Source: Cladochytrium replicatum
Taxonomy: Eukaryota; Chytridiomycota; Chytridiomycetes; Cladochytriales; Cladochytriaceae
NCBI GenBank assembly: GCA_025526935.1
Contig: JAHLKD010000024.1
Span: 310,001 to 374,000, forward strand
DNA length: 64,000 nt
Reading direction: 5' to 3'
Part shown: positions 1-11,526 of the stretch, one piece after another
Position numbering within the stretch: position 1 is the first letter of the stretch
How the letters are laid out: each line of letters opens with the position of its first letter
Notes under the pieces: model-generated
Database searches by the model: none
The model's input: the letters and a program-made list of their open reading frames with translations, nothing else
What the model was told of the DNA's origin: nothing
Translations under genes and position numbers: made by a program

Positions 1-438
1 GGCTGAGACATCCTTTTCACGAGAGCGGCCGTCTTCTGCAACCTTCTGTTGAAGGAGTGTGATATCCGCTGCTTGACCGGTTCGCTCAGTGTCCAGCTCC
101 TCTTCCACGCTTTTGATGTCCATTAGATGAGTATCGCGTGCTTCTGTGAGCTTTGATTTCATTTCCGAGACATACTTCGAGTGAGCACGCTGTAAATCGG
201 CGAGTTTCACTTGAAATGCAGAGAATCCCTTTGCGTGAGCAATGCGCTGCTCCATGAGTTCAGCGTCCAGCAGTTTGACCTCCTTTGAGTTAGCTTCGCT
301 CACGTCGGTTATATCCGCCCGCATTGCGGCAACGAACTTGCAGTCCGCAGTTCGCTCTTTGTAGACGTGCTTCGAATGAGCAGTACGTTCATCAGCAAGC
401 TCCGCCTTTGTTCTCGAGGTTTGCGCACCTTCGCGCAT
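1..438 (-). CDS. Partial coiled-coil protein with 18-residue periodicity
   Basis: On the minus strand one frame is free of stops from the window edge to an upstream stop at 526-528. The first Met in it is at 438, so about 146 codons of the N-terminal part are visible and the gene continues beyond the window. The product is highly charged (Lys, Glu, Arg, Ala, few prolines), as expected for a long coiled coil. A short motif recurs every 18 residues: ADCKFV, ANSKEV, AHAKGF, AHSKYV and THLMDI begin at residues 31, 49, 67, 85 and 103. No catalytic motif or known domain was recognised. Structural, cytoskeletal or tethering roles are possible but only inferred. The start could also lie in an upstream exon. 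Confidence 0.6.
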   Translation of the reverse strand, partial: MREGAQTSRTKAELADERTAHSKHVYKERTADCKFVAAMRADITDVSEANSKEVKLLDAELMEQRIAHAKGFSAFQVKLADLQRAHSKYVSEMKSKLTEARDTHLMDIKSVEEELDTERTGQAADITLLQQKVAEDGRSREKDVSA

Positions 439-1242
439 CACGAGAGAGCTGTGTGGAGATCTAGCGAGATGGGCTGCTAGCCATCCAGTAGGAAGTACGA
501 GATTGTATGACACAATACGTTGTATTCAGCGCAGAGCTAACCAACAGGCAAGATCTGAGGTCAAGCTCTAATACGCCGAACCAACGCTTGACGCGCCGGG
601 GACTGTCACGAGACACTTGGACAAGGAAGCGTTTAAATAATGGAGGGAATCGGGACTTTGGGAGAGCGTGGAAGGGTGGCGGGCGGTGGGCAGCTATGTT
701 ATAAAATGATGGAGTCCGGTCCGTATGATTTCATGCACGACGCATGTTCTCTCAATTACAGAACCTCTCTTAAGCTAAAATAATCATTTCGAATTTCTGT
801 AAGTACCGGTCACAGCTTTTTCCGGTATTCCCGCGATGATGAAAATGGCAGAGTTCGATTCCGACGGTAAAGCGAATATGTATTTTCGCCTTGAATGAAA
901 TGTAGCTGCATGTTTGAAATGTGAGGTAAAAGAGGGGTTTTCTGTCTCATTATGTTATTGGCGTCACAACTTGATGAAGTTACCCACTGGTACTCATTTC
1001 AGCCAAACCTTTAAATTAAATCCATGTCAATGATTTGAGCTATTAAAACTCCGGTATTTTGGTTGTAATAAGTAGGTGATGATATCCATCAACCGCACTA
1101 CTTGCTCTTTGATCTGCTTTATCTTGATCTCCCCACATCACTCTACGCCACATCAATTGATCCACAACCGCGCGGTTAAGCACCAACCCGCAACGCAAAC
1201 GCAAGAATCCCTTCTTCACCCCACTCGCATCACGTCTCTGAA
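439..1242. other. Intergenic, divergent promoter region
   Basis: This 0.8-kb spacer lies between the start of the minus-strand coiled-coil gene and the start of the plus-strand trehalose gene, so it should carry both promoters. I see no credible coding exon in it. A C-rich stretch with few purines precedes the trehalose start codon. Confidence 0.5.
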
Positions 1243-4200
1243 ATGGATCGCTTGGTTGTCGTCTCGAATCGCTTGCCCGTCACTGTCCAGAAGCAGGACA
1301 ATGGTGGTTGGAAAATGTCCATGAGTTCTGGTGGACTGGTGTCCGCTCTTTCTGGTCTCAAGAAGCAAATGGCCTTCAGTTGGATTGGTTGGGTTGGTAA
1401 GTATCTGAGACGGTAATATCCTGTGCCATTATTCATCAGTGGATTTCAGGTCTGGAAATTGCGCCCGAGGAGCGCGAAAAGGTTCGGGAGCAGCTCATGA
1501 ACGAGCATTCGTGCGTTCCCGTCTTCATCAGTGATGATGTTGCGGACAGGCACTACAACGGTTTCTCAAACAGGTGTGAAAAATGCAAGATTTATCACTT
1601 GCCCACCGTCGGCTGAACTTCGCAACTTAGCATTCTTTGGCCGCTTTTCCACTACCACCCAGGAGAAATCAACTTTGATGAAAGCCACTGGGACGGTTAC
1701 ATTGAAGCCAACTCCGCGTTCGCCGACGCGATAGCAATGAACTGTCATGACGGAGACCTTATCTGGATCCAAGATTACCACTTAATGCTGATGCCTGAAA
1801 TGCTTCGCGAACGACTCGCACAAGGTGCTCTGTCGGACGGTACCCCCATCACGAAGAAGTCTGTGCGAATTGGATTTTTTCTCCACACCCCCTTCCCTTC
1901 CTCAGAGATCTATCGTATCTTGCCTGTACGCAAGCGCATTCTCACCGGCGTACTACACTCAGACCTAATTGGTTTCCACACATACGATTACGCTCGCCAT
2001 TTCTTGAGTTCTTGCACTCGCATTCTGGGACTTCACACAATGCCCAATGGAGTAGAATTCGAAGGGCGCACGGTGCATGTTGGCACATTCCCGATCGGTA
2101 TTGACCCGGACAAGTGGATCGAGGTTTGTATCTCGCTTGATCTTAATAGTAACTCCCAGCTAAGAATATCTCGAAACATCAGGGAATGCAACAGCCTCGT
2201 ATTCAGCAGCGTATCAAGAACTTGGAAGAAAAGTTTAAGGGGGTCAAGTTGATTGTTGGTGTTGATCGTCTAGACTACATCAAGGGTGTTCCTCAGAAGC
2301 TGCATGCGATGGAGCTTTTCTTGGAACGCCACCCCGAGTTCGTCGAAAAGGTTCTTTCACAAAAAATTTGAATTTTTGGAAAGTATTTAATCGAGAAATA
2401 TGCAGGTTGTTTTGGTGCAAGTGGCGGTTCCGTCGAGACCAGACGTTGAAGAGTACCAGCATTTACAACAAGTGGTTAACGAGCTTGTTGGCCGTATTAA
2501 CGGTCGATTCGGCACTGTGGACTTTACACCAATCCACTTCATGCATCGATCAGTTAACTTTGAAGAGCTGGTGTCGTTATATGCTGCCTCTGATGCTTGC
2601 TTGGTGTCGTCAACTCGTGATGGAATGAACCTGGTACGTTTCAAAACTTTCTTGTTACGGTGCTGCTTATTCTCCACTAAGGTATCATACGAGTATATTG
2701 CTTGCCAACAAGATCGTCACGGCGTTTTGATTCTCAGTGAATTTGCTGGTGCTGCCCAGTCTCTTAACGGTAGGCATCATATTTAGTGTCTCACGGGGCC
2801 ACTCTTACCAACCATGCCTCAGGATCAATAATTGTGAACCCGTGGAATACTGAAGAACTCGCAACTGCTATTTACGATGCGATGGTTATGCCGCCGAAAC
2901 AAAGGGAGGAGAACTACCAGAAACTCTTCCGCTACGTCACAAAGTACACTGCTGCATACTGGGGATTCAATTTCGTGCGAGAGCTTCAGGTTTGTTTGGA
3001 GGTAGTTTGTCAAAAGAAGGATTACTGAATTTATTAACTTATCAGCGAGTCAGTGAACAAAATGACCCAACAAAGTTCATGAAGCTCCCCGTCCGCAACG
3101 TCGTGCAGAGCTTCCGCAACGCCAAGAAGAAGAAGGTATGTCAATTTGGCATCAGTTTATACGATTTGCTGAAGCCATTCTGTGTAGGTCATTTTCTTGG
3201 ACTACGATGGAACCCTCACTACATCCCACAAACTCCCAGAGTTTGCCAAGCCATCCACAGCACTCCTTACACTCCTGAAAAAGATCGCCTCCAAACCAGA
3301 TGTGTACATCTACATCATCTCGGGCCGTTCTCGCATCCATCTTGATAACTGGTTCGCGCAAACTGGTGTGGGTCTCTCTGCGGAACACGGGTGCTTCTAC
3401 CGCCACCCAGCAAGTCTCGGTGATGATTTTGGCGGTGCGGACGTCGCCGGGTTTTCGACTGACAATGAAGGAGCCGTCAATGGCCGACGCAAGAACAACG
3501 GATGGTATCCTTTGGTGGATCAAGTTGACTCGTCGTGGCGTGACACTATCCGCCCGCTCTTCATGCATTACACCGAGAGAACCCCCGGATCGTTCATCGA
3601 GGAGAAGGAAATCAACCTCACTTGGCACTACCGGAACGCCGACCCTGAATTCGGCTCTTGGCAAGCAGCGGAGTTGCAGGTCAACCTCGAAAAGATCTTG
3701 ACCCACATGGCCGTCTCGGTGTGTATTTACCGTAACTCACCTTAACTTGCTTACCGGGTTTTGAACAGATCATTCTTGGCAACCGCACTCTCGAATTGCG
3801 GCCATCTACAGTCGACAAAGCATCCGCCGCGCGCGCGATCCTCAAAGACCACGACATCCCCCCAACCAACGCCCAATCACATCTCGCCTCCAACCCGTCC
3901 CTATCCGACCCCGAAACCAAGCTCTCCCCCGAGACGATCCTGCACTCCCTCGTGTCCGAAGACGGCGCACTCCTGGGCTCAGAGTGCGACTTCCTCCTCT
4001 GCATCGGGGACGGCAAGACTGACGAAGTGGTTTTCAGTACTCTCCACGAGACCTTTGGCGTCTCTGCGGTTGCGAACGCCGGAGTCTCTCCTGTGGACAC
4101 GAAGAACGGATCGAAACCGACGACGTCGCCTGCCGTCGGGTTGAACCTTGCGATGTTTAGGAATGCAGGGATTCCGTTCTACACAGTCACGGTTGGGAAG

Positions 4201-4281
4201 AAGCAGACGGAGGCGTTGTACTACGTGGACGGGGTGAAGGATGTGGAGTCTCTGTTGCAAGCTTTTGGTGAAGATGCGTAA
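1243..4281 (+). CDS. TPS1: Trehalose-6-phosphate synthase/phosphatase fusion
   Basis: Ten phase-consistent exons: 1243-1396, 1450-1573, 1631-2123, 2183-2350, 2406-2633, 2682-2769, 2823-2989, 3046-3135, 3188-3718 and 3769-4281. They encode about 851 residues. The N-terminal half (about 1-470) is a family GT20 synthase that makes trehalose-6-phosphate from UDP-glucose and glucose-6-phosphate. It opens with VVVSNRLPV and carries DLIWIQDYHLMLMP, GVDRLDYIKGVP and DGMNLVSYEYIACQ. The C-terminal part is a HAD phosphatase that would release trehalose: the nucleophile motif is DYDGTLT at the start of exon 9, and the late acidic motif is GDGKTDE. Both sets of key residues look intact, so one polypeptide may perform both steps. 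Yeast splits these between Tps1 and Tps2. Trehalose serves fungi as reserve and stress protectant. Expected location is the cytosol. Confidence 0.93.
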
Positions 4282-4412
4282 TCGTCTAAAGTGACTGCAC
4301 GAGAGAAATGTTGGGTTTCTCTTTTCTTGTCTGCTTTCCTATCATACCAATTTTAATGTTTTTGTTGGCTGCTTCTAATGTGAGTGCTTTCGTTGGCTTA
4401 AATGTTTTGGCC

Positions 4413-5156
4413 TCAAAGAAAATAATACGAGCTTTCTCTACACCACCAATCATGTATTGGCCTACCGGCAACGAACTGCAAACGCTCCAACACGGGATTA
4501 AGGATATGCTGCGAGAAACTCGAAAAGATTTCCTGCAATGTCTCTTGCAAAAAACCTGTTCGTAAGCATTCAAGTTGCAGTGAATTCAGAAATGGCACCA
4601 CCACTGCGGATAACTCGCCTAGCTCTGTTTGAAGCTACAACGACTGTAATTCGTGAAACCTCCGTCATTACGTCAGAGGACTTGTATGATAGCCGTCAAG
4701 ATGTGACTGGGTTTCGTTCAAGATTGTTACCTCGCATCTTCCGCGCAGCTCCCTGAGATCCGCGAAACTGGATACCAATAATGCTGCATGCGACATCGAA
4801 GATCCTGCCCCAGCACTATGATCCTTTTCAGAAATGATGTGCAGTTCGTTCGGGATCCCCGCTTTTGAGCCACTGCCAACTGATATCCAAACCGAACGAT
4901 TGTGGTCTTTGCCGTCCCGGTTCGCTAGCGACATCAATCATTTCGTGATGAGTAATCAGCATGCAGCTGCAGATTGGAATGCGGTTGGGAGGTTTACATA
5001 TGTACCTGGATCATGAATGTTGGGATCATCTTTTTGAACGCTCAATTCCATCGTACCAATAGTGTGGAGCCAAAAGTCTTTGATTGCGTCGAAATAGCAA
5101 GCTGGAACGGTGATCGTTGCATGATCGAATCCTTTCAATGAAATTGATCGGCTCAT
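4413..5156 (-). CDS. VOC (glyoxalase-fold) family protein, probable
   Basis: Exon 1 (5156-5006) and exon 2 (4924-4731) join in phase through a GT-AG intron. They give an N-terminus with the vicinal-oxygen-chelate pattern: GFDHATITVPACYFDAIKDF, then NELHIISEKD, then a second strand-helix block SHAALLVSSFADLRELRGR. This matches the beta-alpha-beta-beta-beta unit of glyoxalase/dioxygenase-like proteins. VOC enzymes bind a metal and act on small molecules; the substrate here is unknown. The 3' end is uncertain. An exon at 4634-4413 is open and in phase, but its product does not resemble the usual last VOC strand. Reading through the exon 2 donor instead stops at 4668. The gene lies downstream of, and convergent with, the trehalose gene. 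It may be decaying. Confidence 0.5.
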
Positions 5157-6557
5157 TAGTATTTGTTACGGTAGAAAGAGAAGCTGTGTAATATCCTTTG
5201 TGCAAACAGCAGTTTCATATATTGAGCGACATTCAGACTCAAAATGCCTAGCAAAGCTTAGCAAAATTTGGGTTTCGGATGTTATTGAGCTTGAATGTGT
5301 CGCACTTTCTGGTTGGCTGAGCGCTGTGATTGTCAAAGACCTTCTCAATTCTTAGGGGAAGGTTTAGCAGCGGCAGCAATTGGTCAATGGGGCATGAAAC
5401 GACACGATGAGTGTTCAAACCACCAAATTTTCAACGCAATATATTTCCCAGATGTAGTTTCACAATGCGTAAATACAAAAGCTCTGACAGCGCCGATCAA
5501 GCGATTTGCGGGTCGCATCCCAAAGTGTGTCGATGACTTGCAAACGAGTCCATCCGATTCAAACACCACCCTACAAAACACGGTGATCTACTGTGAGCAC
5601 CTTACAAATGGGATTTACGTTGTCTGATGCAGATGGGCGAGGATGGTAGGGTCTAAAGCCTTGTAGAACTATCAGTACCCGTTATCGATACACACTAGCA
5701 TGGTCGAACCTTCATAGTTTTGAAAGAGTCGCCGAGGTTAACCACCTCTTCTGCAATCATTGTCTGACGCACCCGAGGCATGTCTTGCACTTCCTCATGT
5801 TTTCATGCACCAAATGGGTCCAAACCGTCGTCAAACGAAAATAAACCCAGATCACTTCAGCTCATTGTGTTTTCCTCTCGGATGATCGAGTTAGCAAGCT
5901 TCTGGCGCTATTCAGCATTACCCGGCAGACGTGTGATAGAGCTCCGTGACCCGGTTAAGGTCTGCGACGATTCTAACGGCCACACATGTCAAAGTCAAAA
6001 AGTAATAATTGATCACCATTACTCACAGATTCGTTAAATCTTCAGAGGCGGACATCTTGTTTTCGGTGTGATTTGCCCACAAGCTTCAGCGGTAGGGATG
6101 TTCGGAAAGCGGAGAAGAGATATAATTGTCGTTTTTCCACCATGTTGTGTAGGGTTGATGCGAAATGAAGGGCTTTCTTTTGAGTTCAAGAATGTGGAAA
6201 CCTTGTTGCTCGATCCACTCACCACCAACACACAAACAGATTTGTGGGTGGTGACGACTCCATTGAGCTTTAAAAGCGGGCGTTCGGTTACATCATTGCA
6301 AGCTCTGGGTGACACTTCCTTATGGTGTCTCCCTTTATTGACAGCTTCTCTCCATCGGTATAATCAGATCGGACACAGCTCTGCAAGTTGGACTGGAACT
6401 TGGAAGATGAACCCAGTTGCCTTTTTTGTACAGCTCATATATACGGGATTGGGGATATAGACAAAGTCCGACCTTTACATTGAATTTCCAAACAGATCCC
6501 TGATCAGGGAGCCAAACAAGCACGCAAGAAAGCAAAAGGAAAGTCGGTTCAATTGAT
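5157..6557. other. Intergenic, no gene recognised
   Basis: About 1.4 kb between the VOC-like gene and the GLC8 gene. Open frames are short, lack recognisable domains and occur on both strands with no splice continuity. I see no RNA gene or repeat here. Confidence 0.4.
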
Positions 6558-7680
6558 TCATGAATCAGAGGTGTCCATCCCATGATGTTGAGAGTGCTTG
6601 TTCGCACTGAATCCCATCCCGGAGTTTTCATATCTTTCATCATTCTCCTCATCCTCTTCGTCCTCCTCGTCTTCTTCGTCGTCGTCACGATCGCCCCCAT
6701 CATCTACCTTTACATTCGGGACCCCAACTTTCTGCTTCCCCTTTCGCTCTCCACCCGTCGCCCGAATAACAGCAGCGAGCTCCTCGTCGTCACTCTCGCA
6801 TACATCAGTTGGTGGGTGATGATGAACATGTTTCGCCTCCAATTCTCGCGCTTTCCGTAGCGCATCGCGCATATTGTAATGCTGTGCTCTCATTTTCTGG
6901 AACTTTCGTCGTCGAGCTTTTGCTGGTGGACGATCAATTGGGTTGACTTGAAACACAATTGCAAAAACTTGAACCAACCTTCCTCTGACATATCTTCGTC
7001 GTCTTCCTCCGATGAATCCCATTCTCCACGTTTCTTGAAAAGCGAGGACGTAGAGCCAGCATCCGATGCCGCGTTCGAACCCTGGCGAGATATAGATGGC
7101 ATGTCTTCGTAATGTGCGTGACGCTCCCCGCGGGACGTCGAGGACGACCCCGAGAGCCCAAGACCCTCGGTGCCGTTTCTGAAAAAAGATGAAGAAAGAG
7201 AGGAATTTGATGACGAGGCTGAGAGCATTTGTACGTCTTCAATAGAGTGTGTGCTGTGCTGCATTGAGTCAGCAGCAAGTTGAATTGCACTTGTGAGCTC
7301 CATGTGAGGAATATTTCCTGTAAAATGTATATAAATCAGTTGGATGAATAAGAATCGGGTACATCACTCACCAGAATTCCCGATCACTTCGTCAGTATCA
7401 GAGTTATAGTGAATGTAAGGCGTTTTCGGTTCCGTTATCTTCATGGTCGCAGACTTTTGGGCCTCCGTGAGCTGAATATTGTCTTCGTCCCATTGTATTC
7501 TGCTGACAAAAGCATGAATGATTGACCGAATAGAATTATTTGATACCCCATCCACAGTTGGAACAAAACGTGATGGCGTGGCAGCCGAAATTCACATAAA
7601 ATGAATGAAGAGCAGTACCTGTGTGATCCTGAGCCCGAGTCATTTGACGGCTTGACCTTGAGGATTCCCTTTGGAGGCAT
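6558..7680 (-). CDS. GLC8: Protein phosphatase 1 inhibitor-2 / Glc8
   Basis: Four exons in phase: 7680-7619, 7502-7372, 7317-6979 and 6922-6558, about 298 residues. It has the three conserved elements of inhibitor-2. PPKGILK at the N-terminus is the SILK-type docking motif. IQWDEDNI is followed by MKITEPKTPYIHY, containing the Thr-Pro site phosphorylated in homologues. The third element is the basic helix KARRRKFQKMRAQHYNMRDA (about 185-204), which in mammals reaches into the PP1 active site. An acidic Asp/Glu run and a Ser-rich linker separate or follow these elements. Role by family: binds PP1 catalytic subunit and regulates or chaperones it, affecting glycogen metabolism and mitosis. The longer Ser-rich middle makes it larger than the ~200-residue animal protein. 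Confidence 0.9.
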
Positions 7681-7987
7681 CTGTTTTGCGGTTTCTCAAC
7701 ACGAAAACGTGTGGCTGACAGCGTGGGAATCGAACGAACTATGGCTTGTGGTGTTTACCCGTTTCAACTTTGAGCTGTCAGCATTCGCTATTTGGAGAAT
7801 GCTTGTGATGGAATTGGTTCCAAGTGTTTGAATTGCCTTTCTTTAAGAATTCTGGTCAAGAATGATCTTTTCGCAGCTCCATATGCTTCTACTTCCACAA
7901 ACACAAATTTTCAATTTGATTTGGCCAGCCATGCGCAGCAACGATGTATGAGTTAAATTGCGATCCCAACCAGAAGTCCCTTATTTG

Positions 7988-8640
7988 ATGCCCCACTTGA
8001 GATTGGTGTTCGGTTCAGGTCATGACCTCTGGTACAACCCAGATGTCGAACGTGCTCAGGATCTCTTGAGCGTACTTCAACATGGTGGCTTCAGCGCGAC
8101 TGATAAAAAGGAAAAAAAGACATTGGGGAGCTAATTGCCAAACGCGAGGTTGCAAGCGATTGACACCTCCCCAATGTATGAGACAGTGAAGAGCTGATTG
8201 CCAAACGCGAGGTTGCAAAGTGATTCGATATCAATACCAAGCATCCCGGATTCTTTGCACCAGGAGGTGCTTCCGAGAGAGTATCACGGCGATGTAGCGG
8301 AACAGATACATTCGGCCGTATTCCTTGGACTTTGTGGATAGGTGGAGCAAGCGAGGAGAGCGGGATATCCAGGGCCGAGCTTGGTTTGTGCTGGATCGCC
8401 CATCACAGCGTTCTTAATGCCGAACTTGGTGACGCGGTTCTCGTTGGTGCGAGCAATCTCGATCAGTTGAGGGGCACGATTGATGCACTGAAGAATGGGC
8501 CTCTTCCGACAGATGTTGTGTAGAGAGAAGTTTGATGATGCGTGGGACTGCAGAGAAGATTGATGATGCGTGCGACCTTATTAAGGAGGACGCTACGAGC
8601 GAAGAAGATATCCTTGTAAACTTCTTGAAAGGAAGTGGAT
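7988..8640 (+). pseudogene. Aldo-keto reductase (AKR7-like) pseudogene
   Basis: Pieces of one aldo-keto reductase appear in order but in different frames. The first is an N-terminal strand HLRLVFGSGHDLWYNPDVER with DLLSVL, from 7988. Next is AIDTSPMYETVKS, corresponding to the catalytic-loop strand of the family, then FDINTKHPGFFAPGGASE. The C-terminal helix WIAHHSVLNAELGDAVLVGA with LDQLRGTIDALKNGPLPTDVV follows at 8380-8520. REKFDDAWD lies just after a stop and frame change at 8521. Stops and shifts occur between blocks, the central catalytic residues are missing, and about 25 bp are duplicated inside it (8129-8155 and 8192-8218). AKR7 enzymes reduce aldehydes such as aflatoxin dialdehyde; this copy is unlikely to be functional. 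An intron-based rescue was not found. Confidence 0.7.
8129..8218. repeat. 27-bp direct repeat inside the AKR pseudogene
   Basis: A 27-base segment starting AGCT(A/G)ATTGCCAAACGCGA occurs at 8129-8155 and again at 8192-8218, 63 bp apart. CATTGGGGAG before the first copy and CTCCCCAATG at 8167-8176 form an inverted repeat around it. This looks like a local duplication that helped destroy the reading frame. Confidence 0.8.
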
Positions 8641-8851
8641 CGAACTAGTTATACGCTGAGTGAATAGTAACTGATCCACGCGAAAATGAAACCCCGTTGC
8701 AAGTCATCTTTGAAGTCGAGCCATCTCTCACTTCACTTGTTATTGCAGAGATAAAAAGAAAACGTCGATTAAAAGGCATCCATTGACCATTGCAAATAGA
8801 AATATCAGCCGAAACCACGCTCCACAAAGGTTGCACACAAGTAACTAAAGC

Positions 8852-11117
8852 TCATGTTTGGAAGTATTCCTTCCGATTCTGGTCCATTGAAGCTCGGGAC
8901 CTGGGCGACGGCGCGGCGGATTGAACAATTTCCGCGGAACCATCGATATCCGCCTCTTTCGACGTCTCTTCATAATGCTCTTCGTGCACAAGCTCTTCAG
9001 AATCAGCAACTGACGTATCGTGGGACGAAGCTGACGTCAAATGCATTCCCATGTACTGCGGCGAAGTGATCGAGCGCCGACGACCGGTCATAGCCGACGC
9101 TCCGATTCTGGGAGAATTAACGGCGTGACGAAGCGGCGATTGCCCTGGCCCGTTGGCCCCCCTTGGTTTCGGCATGACATTGTTGACGCCGAAGGAGTTG
9201 GGGTTAGGTGTGGTGGAACTTGGGGCGATGGAGCTGAGTTGAGGCAAGGAGCTTGAGGGTCGTGTGTTTGCAAGGTCTTGAAAAGGCATATTCGGGCCGG
9301 TTGGCGAAACACTGGGCGAGCCTTTTTCACGATGAGTGTTCACTGCCGGGACATCGAGCTTGTAGCTAACAAAACAAACAAAATGATAATCACTATTTGA
9401 ATCCAAATGTATAATTTTAAAAAGTCCTACCGCTCCTCAACACAGTGATAAGCTTTTGGAGTGATTTTGACGACGGAGTGTAGTGGAATCTTCAAGTAAG
9501 GCAGCTCCTCGTGTGAATAGTTCATGTAATAGGCGTAAATGCATCGCAAAACAGCTTGATGACCAATAATCAAAAGACTATGCCCAGGCTCGTGGTGACG
9601 TTCCAATTCCATGATAACCGGCTCTATCCCAGAGAGTTGTCATTAAACTCAGGAAAGGTAGTCGATGAGTTCTCAAGCTTACCCAATCGCTGGACCAGAT
9701 CTCGGTATGATTCACCGCCAATATACCTAACCAGCACCAAACTTGGTCAACCTCAGTTACTCACAACTGTTTGTTTGCACACCTGTAGTTGTACTTGTCC
9801 GAATCTCGCTGTTGAAAGTCGTTCGGAAACATCTGACTAATTTCTTCGTATGTATATCCGTCACAGACTCCCGAATCCAGCTCATCCAAATGTTTCCACT
9901 GGATCTGCGGATACGGCAAAAGCTCCGCCGTTTGAATCGTACGGCGCAATGTGCTGGTCCACACGGTAAGCTTTTTGTCGTTGTTCTTTTTAATCTGCTC
10001 CTCAATAAGTTCTGGCAACTTCTTTGCAAAAAGTCGACCCCGAGGGGATAAATCCGAGTCACCACCGAGCTTTCCTTCAACGTTGTACATTGATTCGCCG
10101 TGACGAGAAAAGTAGATGTGACGCGGCGTAATGTTGAGGTTCATTAGGAAATATACGATACGCGACTGCAGATATCCTTGAATTTTGTTCACGATCACTT
10201 GCGAGCCCACATTGACTAATTTAACCATGGGCATGTCGCCTCCGTTCTCGTCGACGCTGATAGGTTCATAGCTTTTCTCGTAGTGCTTAATTCGCTGCAT
10301 AAAATCTTGTGCGGCCACCTCAGGATCAACTCCGACGTAATCCGGAGACGAAATTTTGACCTAAAAGGAATGCAGGATCAGAAAAATACAAAGCTAGGAC
10401 CTCCGCTCACACCTCTCGTATATTGTTCAGCACAACATCTTCGTCTTCACATATGCTCTCTACAAACATTACTTGAATTCCGTGGGAAGTCAACTTGTCC
10501 AAGATAATTTGCCTCCTTTCCTTCGTTGAATTGGTCGCGTCGTACACCGCTACACCTCCATGAGCACCTTCGCCCGGAGACGTAGCGTTCGCTCGAAGGT
10601 CAGAAGTAGAAGTGGCAATGCCAATCCCACGGAAAACAACTGGCTTGTTCTTTAGGAAGGCTGGCTGTGGCTTCCCTTGATTCTTTAAGTCCAGCGCGAG
10701 AGAAGCCATGGCTTGTGATACACGGTCGCGGCTATCACCTTCGATGTGCGGTTCGTCAACTCCAAACCATCTTAGCACGTCGTCAAGTGCCATCAACGCA
10801 ACTTCAAACCGTCTCTTGGAGTATTCCTCGTTGGTTGGGTCAAAAAACTCATGGGGAACGGATGCTCCAAAGGCATCTCGACGGTAGTTTCCAACGTTGA
10901 AGATGCGGGTAACATATCCCAACCAAGCGAGGTACCTGGCGATCTTTCGAGAGATGTAGGTTTTGCCCCTGAAGTACGTCAAATCGTAGGCACAAGTAAA
11001 TCAGAGACGAGGAAGCCAAAATAACAAGCTAAATCACCTCGCGGGTAAGCCTACCAGGACGACAACCAGTCTGATGTTATGCTGGGGACTTGGGAAGAAA
11101 ACGTCACATGGGTTCAT
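8852..11117 (-). CDS. 6-phosphofructo-2-kinase/fructose-2,6-bisphosphatase
   Basis: Six exons in phase: 11117-11038, 10968-10413, 10360-9783, 9726-9683, 9623-9431 and 9365-8852, about 654 residues. The N-terminal kinase domain starts with [19 protein letters not shown] (Walker A) and continues through [11 protein letters not shown]. The C-terminal histidine-phosphatase domain has SRHGES (phosphorylated His), [27 protein letters not shown] and [20 protein letters not shown]. Both catalytic sets look complete, so the enzyme should both make and destroy fructose-2,6-bisphosphate, the cytosolic activator of glycolysis and inhibitor of gluconeogenesis. The last exon adds a ~170-residue Ser/Pro-rich tail with RRRSITS-type phosphosites, likely regulatory. 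The start at 11117 gives a short leader before the kinase; an upstream non-conserved exon is possible. Confidence 0.93.
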
Positions 11118-11526
11118 ATTTCATAAGTTGGACTAGCTTACATGATAGCTGGGGAGTGCATCTGTGCGGAATGCAACTCTTGAAAGGGCCGGGTTGTTTG
11201 GTTTGAATGACGGCAAATGCAAGCTTTAGCTGGATCAAACAGATGACCGCTGACCGAGGTTCGTGCACTCTACCAAGCCTCATGTGGTAGATAATTCTGC
11301 CCTCCCTCATCAACCACAACTGCACTTGCACCCCAGATCCTGGCCACAAACTTGTCCCTCTCTCTCGGCTGCTGAACGCGCTCCGCTCATTCGATGCCTC
11401 AGCGTGTCTTGTCGGCTGTTTCCTGCTCCGTCATCCCTAGGATCGCACTACATTTGCATACAGCACGGTCAAGTCGTGCCATTGTGAGCATTAACTCGTC
11501 ATCTAATAAATTCACCATACTGATGG
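11118..11526. promoter_or_regulatory. Divergent promoter between PFK-2 and MLYCD genes
   Basis: The 409-bp gap separates the start codons of the divergent PFK-2/FBPase-2 and malonyl-CoA decarboxylase genes. No TATA box or clear operator was identified. The position alone supports the call. Confidence 0.5.

Noticed and set aside
846-875. GAGTTCGATTCCGAC resembles a tRNA T-loop
   Set aside because: The flanking five bases on each side do not pair, and no acceptor or anticodon stem fits around it.
7720-7760. GGGAATCGAAC resembles a reverse-strand tRNA T-arm
   Set aside because: The partner stem does not pair (GTTCG instead of GTGGG) and no cloverleaf can be drawn.
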